Shown piece after piece: positions 54,220 through 64,000 of a stretch of DNA of 64,000 nucleotides. A program made the position numbers and the translations under genes. The notes under the pieces were generated by a model that saw nothing but the letters and a program-made list of their open reading frames with translations, did no database searches and was not told where the DNA came from. How positions within the stretch are numbered: the stretch's first letter is position 1; every line of letters begins with the position of its first letter. Origin of the DNA: Siphonodentalium dalli (taxonomy: Eukaryota > Mollusca > Scaphopoda > Gadilida > Siphonodentaliidae); assembly GCA_032622095.1 (NCBI GenBank), contig CP136068.1:162027465-162091464 (forward strand), read 5' to 3'.

Positions 54220-56780
54220 GCACTCGACGCCAGCATTTGTGTTTTCACGTCTCGTACACCGGTCGATTGCAACAAACATAGCACAGTTCATTTGAACCTG
54301 AAACACTGCTAATCGCTCTGCCGGACGCCGAGAGGGGGCGACGGGAGAGGGTGTGGGAGGAGCAGCGTTGATGTGTTCACGTCGGGTACAATGATTGATT
54401 CCAACAAACATAACACAGTTCATATGAACCCAAAACACTGCTATAATCGCTCTGTCGGACGGCGAGATGGTGAGTCGCGTACGTCAGTCGATTCCATTAA
54501 ACATAACACAGTGCACGTGAACCTGAAACACTGCTAATCGCGCTGCCAGGTGGTAAGAGGAGGCGAGGAGAGAGGGTGGGGATGGGGCAGCGTTTATGTT
54601 TTCACGTCGGGTACACCGATCGATTCTAACAAACTTAACACAGTTCATCTGAACCTGAAACACTGCTATGATCGCCGCCGGGCGGCGACAGGGGGTGCGA
54701 ATGGGGTGGGGATGGGGTGGGGATGGGGCGACGTTTGTGTTTGCACGTCGGATACACCGATCGAATCCAACAAACATAACACAGTTCACGTGAACCTGAA
54801 ACTGCTAATCGCACTGACAGGTGGTAAGAGTGAGCGACGAGAGAGGGTGGGGAAGGGGCAGCTTTTTTGTTTTCACGTCGCGTAAGCCGATCGAATCCAA
54901 CAAACATAACACAGTTCATGTGAACATGAAACATTGCTAATCGCGCTGCCAGGTGGTGAGAAGGGGTGACGATAGAGGGTGGGGCAGCTTTTTTGTTTTC
55001 ACGTCGCGTACGCCGATCGATTCCAACAAACATAACACAGTTCATGTGAACCTGAAACACTGCTAATCGCGCTGCCAGGTGGCGGGAGGGGGTGACGAGA
55101 TGAGATGGGGGAGGTGGCAGCGTTTGTTTTTTCACGTCGGGTAAGCCGATCGAATCCAACAAACATAATACAGTTCATGTGAACCTGAAACACTGCTAAT
55201 CGCGCTGTCAGGTGGTGAGAAGGGGCGACGAGAGGGGATGGGGAGGTGGCAGCGTTTGTGTCGGGAGGGGGCGACGGGATAGTGTGGGGGAGAGACGGCG
55301 TTTGTGTTTTCACGTCTCGTACGCTGATCGATTGCAACAAACATAACATTGTTCATGTGAACCTGAAACACTACTAATTGCGCTGTCAGGCGGTAAGAGG
55401 GATCGACGAGAGAGGATGGGAGAGGGGACAGCGTTTGTGTTTTCACGTCTCATACGCTGATCGAATCCAACAAACATAACACAGTTCATATGAACCTGAA
55501 ACACTGCTAACCGCGCTGCCAGGTGGTAAGAGGGGCGACGAGAGATGGTGGGGCGGGGGCAGCGTTTGTGTTTTCACGTCGGGTACACCGATCTATTCCA
55601 ACAAACATAACACAGTTCATATGAACCTGAAGCACTGCTAATCGCGCTGCCGGACGGAGAGATGGTGCGACGAGAGAGGGTGGGGAGGGGTGGTTTATAT
55701 TTTCAAGTCGGGTACACCGATCGATTCCAACAAATATAGCGCAGTTCATGTGAACCTGAAACACTGCTAATCGCGCTGCCAGGTGGAGGGAGGTGGCGAT
55801 GAGAGATGGTGGGGAGGGGGCAGCGTTTATGTTTTCACGTCGGGTACACCGATCGATTGCAAAAAACATAACACAGTTCATGTGAACTTGAGATACTGCT
55901 AATCGCGCTGCCGGACGGCGAGTGGGGGCGACGAGAGATGGTGGAAAGGGGGTAGCGTTTATGTTTTCACGTCGGGTACACCGATCGATTGCAACAAACA
56001 TAACACAGTTAACATGAACCTGAGATACTGCTAATCGCGCTGCCAGGTGGCGAGAGGGTGGGGGTCCAGCGTTAGTGTTTTCTCTTAACGTACACCGATC
56101 GATTACAACAAACATAACGCAGTTCATGTAAACCTGAAACACTGCTATAATCGCTCTGTCGGACGACGAGAGGGGGCGACGAGAGAGGGTGGGGAGGGGG
56201 CAGATTTTATGTTTTCACGTCAGGTAAATGATCGATTCCAACAAACGTAACACATTTCATGTGAACCAGAAACACTGCTAATCGCGCTGCCAGGTGGCGA
56301 GAGGGGGCGACGAGAGAGGGTGAGGATGGGGCAGCGTTTGTATTTCCACGTCGCATACGCCGATCGAATCCAACAAACATAACACAGTTCATGTGAACGT
56401 GAAACACTGCTAATCGCTCTGCCGGGTGGCGAGAGGGGGCGACTAGATAGGGTGGGGGAATGGGCAGCGTTTATGTTTCACGTCGGGTGGTACACCGATC
56501 GAATCCAACAAACATAACAGAGTTCATGTGAATCTGAAACACTGCTGTGATCGTTACCGGGTGGCGAGATGGAGCGACGAGAGAGGATGGGGAGGGGGCA
56601 GTTTTTGTTTTCACGTTGCGTACGCCGATCGATTCTAAAAAAATATAACACAGTTCATGTGAACCTGAAACACTGTTAAGCACGATGCCGGGCGGCGAAA
56701 GGGGGCGACGATAGGGGTGGGGAGGGCAGTGTTTATGTTTTCGCGTCGCGTGCGCCGAATTTCTAGCGGTAACCGGGCGG
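54220..56780. repeat. About 132-bp satellite array, about 19 copies
   Basis: The unit contains TTTTCACGTCGGGTACACCG, ATCGATTCCAACAAACATAA, CACAGTTCATGTGAACCTGA and AACACTGCTAATCGCGCTGC, then a G-rich tail. Lengths range around 128-140 bp. Where the period is 132 bp, a minus-strand frame of 44-residue repeats remains open (up to 211 codons, 55507-56142), but frameshifts and stops break it in other copies. Each unit holds the inverted motif AGTTCATGTGAACC. Confidence 0.93.
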
Positions 56781-56925
56781 CGAGATACACCGATACGGGT
56801 ACGCCAATCGATACCAACAAACATAACATAAGTTTTATTCCGCATAAATAATCCCACAACGAGGCACCAATCAAAATTTAATGACGTATCGTAGAAACGT
56901 CATATATATATATACTAGCAAATTT

Positions 56926-57258
56926 CAAGTCGATAGCTCTAACCGTTTCCGAGATCTGGTCTGCGCATGCACGAAGATGGCGTCGCACGGGCTCGGCGAC
57001 CCGATAAAATTCGTATCCGGGGCAAGATACATCCACATAGCAAATTTCAAGTCGATAGCTCCACCTGTGTCCGAGATCTCGTCTGCGCACGCACGAAGCG
57101 GGCGCCGTACGGACTCGCCAATACGACGTTGACGACCGCCTGGTCAAACTACACACACGTACCAAGATTCGTCCCGATCGGTCGAGAATCGTAGATTTGT
57201 ATAAACGACATACATACAGACATACATACCGAGGTCTTCAAAAAAAATATATATATAC
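56926..57258 (-). mobile_element. Helitron-like element, partial, with tandem core
   Basis: Contains the core GCAAATTTCAAGTCGATAGC twice (56926 and 57040), GGCTCGGCGACCCGATAAAA, the block CCGATCGGTCGAGAATCGTA and a short (ATAC)/(ACAG) microsatellite before GAGGTCTTCAAAA. It lacks the 3' hairpin and CTAG and abuts the complete copy at 57262. Confidence 0.7.
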
Positions 57259-57261
57259 TAA

Positions 57262-57799
57262 CTAGCCGATGAGCCCGACGTTGTCCGTGCTATTCAAAAA
57301 CCAAATTTCAAGTCGATAGCTCTACCCAGCCCGACGGTGTCCGGGCTATTCAAAAACCAAATTTCAAGTCGATAGCTCTACCCAGCCCGACGTTGTCCGG
57401 GCTATTCAAAAACCAAATTTGGCTGGCGTCGCACGGGCTCGGCGACCCGATAAAATTCGTATCCGGGGCAAGATACATTCACATACCAAATTTCAAGTCG
57501 ATAGCTCCACCCGTTTCCGAGATCTCGTCTGCGCATGCGCGAAGCTGGCGTCGCACGGGCTCGGCGACCCGATAAAATTCGTATCCGGGGCAAGATATAT
57601 TCGCATAGCAAATTTCAAGTCGATAGCTCCACTCGTTTCCGAGATCTCGTCTGCACATGCGCTGCACGGGCGTCGCACGGGCTCGCCAATACGACAACGA
57701 CGACCGCCTGTTCAAACTACATACACGTACCAAGTTTCGTCCCGATCGGTCGATAATCGTAGATTTGTATCAATGACATACAGACAGACATACAGACAT

Positions 57800-57830
<31 letters not shown>

Positions 57831-57866
57831 TACAGACATACAGAGGTCTTCAAACTATATATGAGA
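57262..57866 (-). mobile_element. Helitron-like non-autonomous element, complete
   Basis: On the minus strand it starts TCTCATATATAG at 57866 after an A, has an (CTGT)n microsatellite, a core of about 118 bp repeated in tandem, and ends with hairpin GCCCGGACAACGTCGGGC (one mismatch in the terminal copy), TCATCGG and CTAG at 57262, followed by T. TC...CTAG inserted between A and T is the Helitron signature. The tandem core plus microsatellite resembles pearl-type elements of bivalves. No Rep/helicase is encoded. Confidence 0.78.
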
Positions 57867-58984
57867 TTTGCATGTAGGTGCAATTACAAGTGTCCCTGGT
57901 CATCTTAGTGTTAATGCTAATCTTAAAGGGCGGTCTTCCGATTTGAGAACTTTGCGAATGTGTTTAAAATGGAAATACAAGTTTAAGATGCAACACTATA
58001 AGGATTGAGAAAATGTAACACTTGGTTGGTGTAACCATTTTAACACGTACGTTGTTAGAGTGTATTTCGCGCTCCTGCCTGGTTCTCCGCGAAGTATCTA
58101 GCTATAACCCGCGAACATGCTCTTGTCTGTTATTAGTTTCGACTCGTTGGTGGTCAACCGTTCGCGACCATACAGACACGAGGATTCCAACACATCTCAT
58201 TCCGGCGAGCGATGGAAGATTCACCGCGAGCTGGCGATTTCACTTATTGTTGCACGGATGAGTCATACTAACGTTCTGTATTTTACCACATTATGAACAT
58301 ACTAACAAATAACGCTCATTGTTATTTTGTACTGAATACCGTATACCCTGTAAGAGTTGGCCCAGCTGTTTCACTTTTTCGCACACGAGTAAAACAAACG
58401 CTCTTTATTTGTACCATACCAGGACTATATTAACAAGGAACGCTCTCTATTGTTTCATGTTGGAAAAACCCGAATTGGCCGAATTGTAAGATTCCTATGC
58501 CCCCATGGATACGTACGCCCATGTGCGACCTCTATATATACACTCGTTTACCCGACACTTACACCCAGTCTAATACTTCATCAAGTCGCGGAATGAGAAA
58601 TACTCGGAATTTTTAGAATGGCGACGAGTTCGAGCCAATTAATGCACCTCAACACTGGTAATTAGGTGATGTCTGCGCGTTAGAATTGTAATTACCTCAT
58701 CAAACCATTGATCGGATGAAAGAATCTGCTTACCTTCTAAAAATCACGACCGATTATTCTTCTAAAATTCACCCACTTGACGTTCCACGGCTTCCAACAT
58801 TAAATCTGAAGAGGACGGCCCTCAGAGAGTGATTATGGGAATCTCAAGAGGGATATTCGTACTGAGTGAGTAACCGCTTTGAGGGAAGTGTCTCACTCTT
58901 ATGTCGCGAACCACGCCTATAAAGTAAGGAATTTAACTCTGGTATGCTTCCTAGACAGACTAAAACTCTTAATTGAGGGCACTT
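57867..58984. other. Unassigned interval
   Basis: The 79-codon frame at 58022-58261 has no recognisable domain. AAACGCTCTTTATTTGTACC (58398) resembles AAACGCTCTTTATTTCTTTACC (31692), suggesting a dispersed repeat. AACACTTGGTTGGTGTAAC (58018) resembles the subterminal motif of the CACTA-like element. Confidence 0.35.
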
Positions 58985-59125
58985 CCACAAACTCGTAAGT
59001 TTGTACGGTATGTTTTGCAGGTATTTCGTCGTATAAAACGATATTGTGCCAAAATGTGAACGGCAACATGATAGGAAATGCATCTGTACGACAGCTAATT
59101 ACAAGAAAACTAAGATGCATGCATC
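58985..59125. mobile_element. Decayed arm of the foldback element seen at 10119
   Basis: TACGGTATGTTTTGCAGGTATTTCGTC, ATTGTGCCAAAATGTGAACG and GAAATGCATCTGTACGACAG are diverged versions of the left arm at 10145-10240. The opposite arm is not visible. Confidence 0.5.
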
Positions 59126-59166
59126 AGGTCGGCCGTGAACTATCTACCATATAATTGTTTTAGCTA

Positions 59167-59540
59167 TCGATTATACATTTTGGAACACCTGTCTGTATGT
59201 ATGTGTGTATGCATGAATGCATGTGTGTATGTGTTATAGACTCTAACACTGCTCGAATTTGGTATTTAACGTGTCAACTTGACCTCGCTCATAGGCAATG
59301 TTTCTGGACCTTGACCGATCCGACTAAAAATTTGTGTGTAGGACTACTTCGACCCCGGGAGCAATATGGACGGCTCCAATTTCACGTGGAACCATGTTCT
59401 CGAACGTGCTGATATAGGCATGTTTCTGGACCAATTGAACAATAGTTTGGCCAGACGCTGTATATACTGGGTACTGTCCAGACGGAGGCGATCACAAAAA
59501 ATCCCTAACTATCCCGAACGAAGTCGAGTACATCAGCTAG
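59167..59540 (+). mobile_element. Helitron-like non-autonomous element
   Basis: Starts TCGATTATACATTTTGGAAC after A, with a TGTCTGTATG microsatellite and the blocks GGCATGTTTCTGGACC and CCCCGGGAGCAATATGG shared with 30600-30867. It ends CCCGAACGAAGTCGAGTACATCAGCTAG, followed by T at 59541. The 3' hairpin is partly decayed. Confidence 0.7.
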
Positions 59541-60013
59541 TTTAATATATATTTTGGACATTTGTCTGTCTGTTTGTCTGTTAGCTATGGCCGGGAAAAC
59601 TGCCGGACAGATTTGACGAAATTTGATACCTAGGGGAAATTATTTCCAGGGAGTATTTTGGACGGGTCAAATCTTGATCCCGACCTGACTTTGACATTCA
59701 AAAAGATCAATTCAAGGTCAAATCTGGTAAAACGGAAGTATTTCAACGAAATTTGATACCTACTGTTACTTTTGTCCCAGGAGTGTTTTGGGAGGGTCAA
59801 ATCATGATCCTGACCTGATCTTGACATTCAAAATTGTCAACTCAAGGTCAAATCGGGTAAAGCCGGGGGATTTCGACGGGTACTTTTGTCGTGACTTTTG
59901 TCAGGGGAGTGTTTTGGACGGGTCAAATCGTGACCCGACATGACGTTCACCTTTAAAATGGTCAATTCAAGGTTAAATCGCGCAATTCTCCGAAAATCAG
60001 AGGAGACAAAGCC
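59541..60013 (+). mobile_element. Second Helitron-like element with a tandem core, adjoining the first
   Basis: Starts TTTAATATATATTTTGGACA and TTTGTCTGTCTGTTTGTCTG, then about three imperfect core units of roughly 125 bp (GAAATTTGATACCTA, TTTTGGACGGGTCAAATC, ATTCAAGGTCAAATC). It ends AAAGCCGGGTCCACCAGCTAC followed by T. The layout parallels the Helitron-like elements, but the core is different, so it is a separate family. Confidence 0.6.
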
Positions 60014-61450
60014 GGGTCCACCAGCTACTATTATATATTTCTAGATTTAGTTACAAACTAAATACCTGTATATTGTACAAAGAAATGTTTGATAAATATA
60101 TCTGTATCAATATTACCATACGGGTCATTAAAATAGATACGACGAAACAAATTTTGAAGGGTGCATGTATCAGGTAAATTTTTATATTTCAAATGATGAC
60201 AGGAATGCGGAATGTTGAAGTACCTACGTAATACTGGCTATCCGCATGAAGAGATATACATGTATATAAAAAACAAAATAGAAGATGACTGCTGGCGACA
60301 ATGTTTTCCAAAAAAATTCAAAGTAATCGATAGCTCCCATCTAGTTGTCAGCCCGAAGATCAATATGAAGTTTGGTGACTATCAGATGAAAATTAGATTA
60401 CTCTCACAATCTGGTGACGATCGGACAAGGGGTGTCGTCTGTAGGATCAACCAAATTATTTAGCCATAAGAATAGTAAAATTGAAGATCACCGCTGGCAG
60501 TGATGTCTTCACAAGGACAGTTTGAGAACAAAATATGGCTCACATCTAGCGGTGACCCAAAATATCCACATGAGAAAAAGTTCTCCAATAAAAGCTGGCT
60601 GCAGGGTGCGCCAATTGATTCAAATTCGAAATTTAGCAGGGTGTACTGCTTGTGGCCATGTTTACCCGCAAATTTGATAGACTGATGGACAAAACCACTG
60701 AATCCGTTGAATCAATATGCATGTATACATGGATTAATTTATATGCATTGTTATACGCAGTACTGGTATATAAAGGTACTGACAATAACTATATTACTAG
60801 TATACACAAAATAAACCATATATCATGGCTATGGGTTCATGACAGCTGAGAACTTGGTGTGAATTAAAGAGTGGTGGTTTCTCAAGCATATCTAACCCTC
60901 CACGTTAGGAACATGCCATTAAATGTCATAGGTATAATCTAGCTTGAGGACAGAAGTGATCCATAACCCCCCCCCTTAATTCAACCAGGTCCTCGCGCGA
61001 TGTATGGTCGATCACATGATGATCTAGGGGATTAGAATTGTTGTATAAAAACAGCACTGCATGTAAATATAAAATAAAATAGTGCTACATCTTATTACAG
61101 ATTATTGCCATATATAATCAGTGATTATACAGACAGTCTGACAAAATAAAGTTTCAGTGACACTCTATCCGAAGAGGGGAATAATTTCATCTGTTACAGT
61201 CAATGGAGCAATTATGAATCTGGAAAGGTGAAATTTCTAAGTAATACTAGATATCGACATGACGCGATAACATATAACGTAAATGCAATATGGCCGCTGG
61301 CGACCATTTTTTCCTATGAAATTAACAAAATATTTGATAGCTCTCATCTGATACATGTAGATCAATATCAAGATAAATATGAAGTTTGGTGATGATCGGA
61401 TGAGTGAAGTGGACTGTGGTCTGTGCTAAACGGTTTAGTAATGCTTAAAA
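60014..61450. other. Interval with decayed dispersed repeats
   Basis: Two diverged copies of one repeat occur: about 60205-60445 (AAAATAGAAGATGACTGCTGGCGACA, GATCAATATGAAGTTTGGTGA) and about 61225-61420 (ATGCAATATGGCCGCTGGCGACCA, AAATATGAAGTTTGGTGATGA). A similar GGCCACTGGCAGCCATG block lies at 1101. No gene is called. Confidence 0.45.
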
Positions 61451-61745
61451 AGATTCTTACCTTAATATTTTTATGTTCACTTTATAAACTTCACTTAGTC
61501 ATCTTTGTCATGTATTGAATTTGATATCTTTTGTTAACAGTTTATAAATCATGTATGTCTCATGTTTGTTATTTTAATTTATGTGTTTATTATCATTAAA
61601 TAAAGTTGCATTCCTTAAACAGATTCTTACCTCAATGTTTTTATGTTCACTTTATAAACTCCACTGAGTCATCTTTGTCATGTATTGAATTTGATATATT
61701 TTGTTAACAGTTTATAAATTATGTATGTCTCGTGTTCGTTATTAT
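61451..61745. repeat. 170-bp tandem duplication, about 1.7 copies
   Basis: AGATTCTTACCTTAATATTT (61451) and AGATTCTTACCTCAATGTTT (61621) start copies that agree through GTTCACTTTATAAACT, TGTCATGTATTGAATTTGAT and GTTAACAGTTTATAAAT. AATAAAG occurs at the end of the first copy. Confidence 0.85.
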
Positions 61746-62779
61746 ATTATATACACTTTATAGTGTGTTTTCAGAACGAAAAAAAAAATGAATAAAATCA
61801 ACAAATTTGTAAATTTAAAAACAATTCAAACGTTGTTGTATTCCATGTCCCAGCCCGGACATATACACCAAATTTCAATAATATTCATTGAGAAACAACG
61901 GACCAAACGCTATATAACACCCGTATACTGTATACATCTTTTATTCCGATCCGGACTCAGCCTTGGGTACATGTTATAGTAGGTACCGAATTGACACACG
62001 TCGACTGGGGCGAGTTGGCCCTGGGGCGATTAGGCCGATTAGGGCACCTTCTATAATTTACCGTATGTATCCGTTTACGCGTAGTTTACTTTAGAAAGTT
62101 CCGCAATTAATACCGTAAATAGAGCGACCATATTTGACAGAGAATGCCTCTGTTATTGATTATCACGTTGCTATACATTAAAACCGACAAATTCACATGC
62201 TCGTTCAAGCGCAGTAGTCTATTTTCCCCATGTTAAAGAACATCCACAAATACTAAATAACGCTAACCTACTGCCGAATGTTTTACACGACAACTGTTAA
62301 CATATTTGGGCTGAATCCATCTGACGCGGTATTATTCCTCAAAATAAACAACAAAACCATCGTTACTTGGAAATGTAGTTTGGGCTAACATTTACATAAA
62401 TGCTCCACATCATTTATCCCGACACACACGTCAGATGAAAAACAGCCATGAAGTAAACGGCCAAATTGGCCGAAATAAAATAAACCCGTATTGTGCGTAT
62501 TATCAATAGAACAAACTGCTAAATTCCGGCGGAAAATCAAAATATGTTAACAATTTCAACTTATTTTCAGTTCGAAAATGTTCAACTGATGTGACAGGCA
62601 CGTCATTTCCATTACATGTTTGGCCAATGTTGGTGGTTGAGACACCTATGTCTTGATTCACGCAGGGGTTACACGCCTCTGGTCTCACTCCCATACAACG
62701 ATCTACGCAATTCTATCACTTTGTGATTAGGGAAATACGAAGAGCGTTCAGTGATTACTCGCTCCTATATGTATGTCAT
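61746..62779. other. Unassigned interval
   Basis: No repeat boundary or supported gene. The 63-codon frames at 61788-61979 and 62503-62694 have no known motif. Confidence 0.3.
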
Positions 62780-63959
62780 CAGGGATGTGGCTAGAGGGTC
62801 TCCGCTGGGGGGGGGGGGGGTGTCCACCTTGGGAATTTCCAACTGCACTTGAGTCGCAATCACACCAACACAACTTTTTGCATAATTCCATTTGCACCCC
62901 CCCCCCCCTTGAGTCGGAATCGTATGTACCAACACAACTTTTTGCATATTTCCATTTGCACCCCCCCCCTTGTACCTACCTCATGCTCAGGCCTAATTTC
63001 CTATATATTCATAAGCCATGCTTCTATTTTCCCAGTATGAGAACATTAAGATATTTTAACCTGAAAATTGCCCCCAAAAAAACAACTAGTGATCTAATTC
63101 CAGACAAATGCACACAGCTACCGACAACAGACCAGGAAACACCGGGCCGACCATGGTTGTTCGGCCCGGTGTGAGAAAATTTTGAAAACTATACAAGAAA
63201 ATCGCAAATCCTAGCATCAAGACTGGCCTCAACTGAAGCTTTCCTAGTGTTGGAAATTTCAAACCTCATACTCCCCCTCAGGTTGGAAAATTCTTCAACT
63301 GATGACCATTTATGTCTACAAGTTTGACCAAATGTAGTAAAATATTGTTTTGCTAAACTAATTAGCAGTTTTGAATTGGCCATGTGAATGGGGCAATGAC
63401 ACACCGGGCCGACCATGGTTCGGCCCGGTGTGCGAAAATTTTGAAATCTGAACAAGAAAATCGCAAAATCCTAACATCTAGACTAGCCTCAAGCCTTCCT
63501 ACTGTTCGAAATTTCAAACCCTACACCCCCACTTAGGTTGGAAATTTTCCAACTGATGACAATTCCAATGACAATGTTGACCAATTGTATGACAATATTG
63601 TTTTCTTAAATTAACTAGAAGTTTTTGACTGGCCACGGGGGAGAGACCAGGACACAAGCTTTCCAAGTGTTGGAAATTTCCAACCGGTCACCCCCCTAAG
63701 GTTGGAAAATTTCCAACTGATGACCATTTCTGTCAAAATTTTTGACCAAAAATAGGAACATATGCAAATATTGGTCGAAAAACAATAAATTCCCCCAATA
63801 AATTGTTTTATAATCAAACTACAAAAACATTTTCAACCTATTGTTGGTGTGAAATTTCGTTGTGGCAGGTATGAAATTTCCAACTATTGAAAATATAGCT
63901 CTCTGCTGGGGGGGGGGGGGGTGAGACACCCCCCACACCCCCCTCTAGCCACATCCCTG
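62780..63959. mobile_element. hAT-like non-autonomous element, copy B (intact)
   Basis: A 1180-bp element bounded by an exact 8-bp duplication TATGTCAT (62772-62779 and 63960-63967), with inverted ends CAGGGATGTGGCTAGAGGG ... CCCTCTAGCCACATCCCTG and G tracts just inside. It matches copy A (127-2093) in opposite orientation and lacks both nested insertions. The palindrome CCGGGCCGACCATGG-TTCGGCCCGG occurs twice (63140-63172 and 63402-63430). Motifs TTGGAAATTTC recur throughout. No transposase is encoded. Confidence 0.9.
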
Positions 63960-64000
63960 TATGTCATGAACCACGCAGTAATATATCTCTGGTCAGACTG

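Noticed and set aside
55507-56142. 211-codon minus-strand repetitive protein
   Set aside because: Produced by 132-bp satellite units; neighbouring units of other lengths shift the frame and no start or splice context is consistent.
1-64000. Inverted copies of one sequence near both window ends, suggesting a giant transposon of about 63 kb with long terminal inverted repeats
   Set aside because: Each copy is a complete small element with its own inverted ends and its own 8-bp target duplication (CTGAGAAT and TATGTCAT). They are independent insertions in opposite orientation.

Overview
The window looks like a repeat-dominated stretch of an animal nuclear genome, most probably a mollusc. The mollusc call is an inference. 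It rests on a dispersed element at 34966-35600 with the 'GGGCCATAACTCTGG' and 'GGACGGACGGAC' modules that recur in mollusc genomes, and on Helitron-like elements carrying an ACAG/CATA microsatellite beside a tandem core, as in bivalve 'pearl'-type elements. No bacterial gene organisation, rRNA, tRNA or CRISPR array was seen. No complete host gene is supported; the best host-gene candidate is one possible first coding exon on the minus strand (27511-27685), with decayed relatives nearby.

Tandem arrays fill roughly a quarter of the sequence: 61 bp (3231-6495), 31/32 bp (7244-9095), 59 bp (9110-10085), 51/59 bp (15105-19485), 26 bp (19845-20372), 18 bp (35765-36392), 30 bp (36530-36958), 44 bp (40495-41063 and 49043-49137), 29 bp (50017-51250), 68 bp (52728-53200) and about 132 bp (54220-56780). 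Several have periods divisible by three, so they carry long but spurious open frames.

Most of the rest is transposable elements, many with readable ends. Two related hAT-like non-autonomous elements sit near the window ends (127-2093 and 62780-63959), each with its own 8-bp target duplication. Two shorter hAT-like elements lie at 910-1408 (nested) and 7276-7811. TTAA-flanked piggyBac-like MITEs lie at 13981, 20401, 21108, 33437 and 51938. A TA-flanked MITE is present twice (10920 and 25174), and its second copy is split by a 5'-truncated LINE fragment with a 15-bp target duplication. Helitron-like elements end in CTAG|T at 30867, 57262 and 59540. Foldback elements built from long palindromes occur at several places.

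The only recognisable protein genes belong to a full-length APE-type non-LTR retrotransposon at 41064-49037. ORF1 has an RRM-like segment, three zinc knuckles and an SGNH esterase-like domain. ORF2 has an endonuclease, a YADD reverse transcriptase and a C-terminal zinc finger. The LINE landed inside the 44-bp satellite. A 2153-bp CACTA-like element later inserted in the last codons of ORF1, and the ORF1 frame resumes exactly after it. ORF2 carries two single-base frameshifts, both at T runs, and it lies in the same frame as ORF1 behind one UGA with no in-frame AUG before the endonuclease.

The most unusual feature is a twin-palindrome module of about 230 bp: two 69-bp near-perfect hairpins facing each other. 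It is carried by three element families that have unrelated ends.
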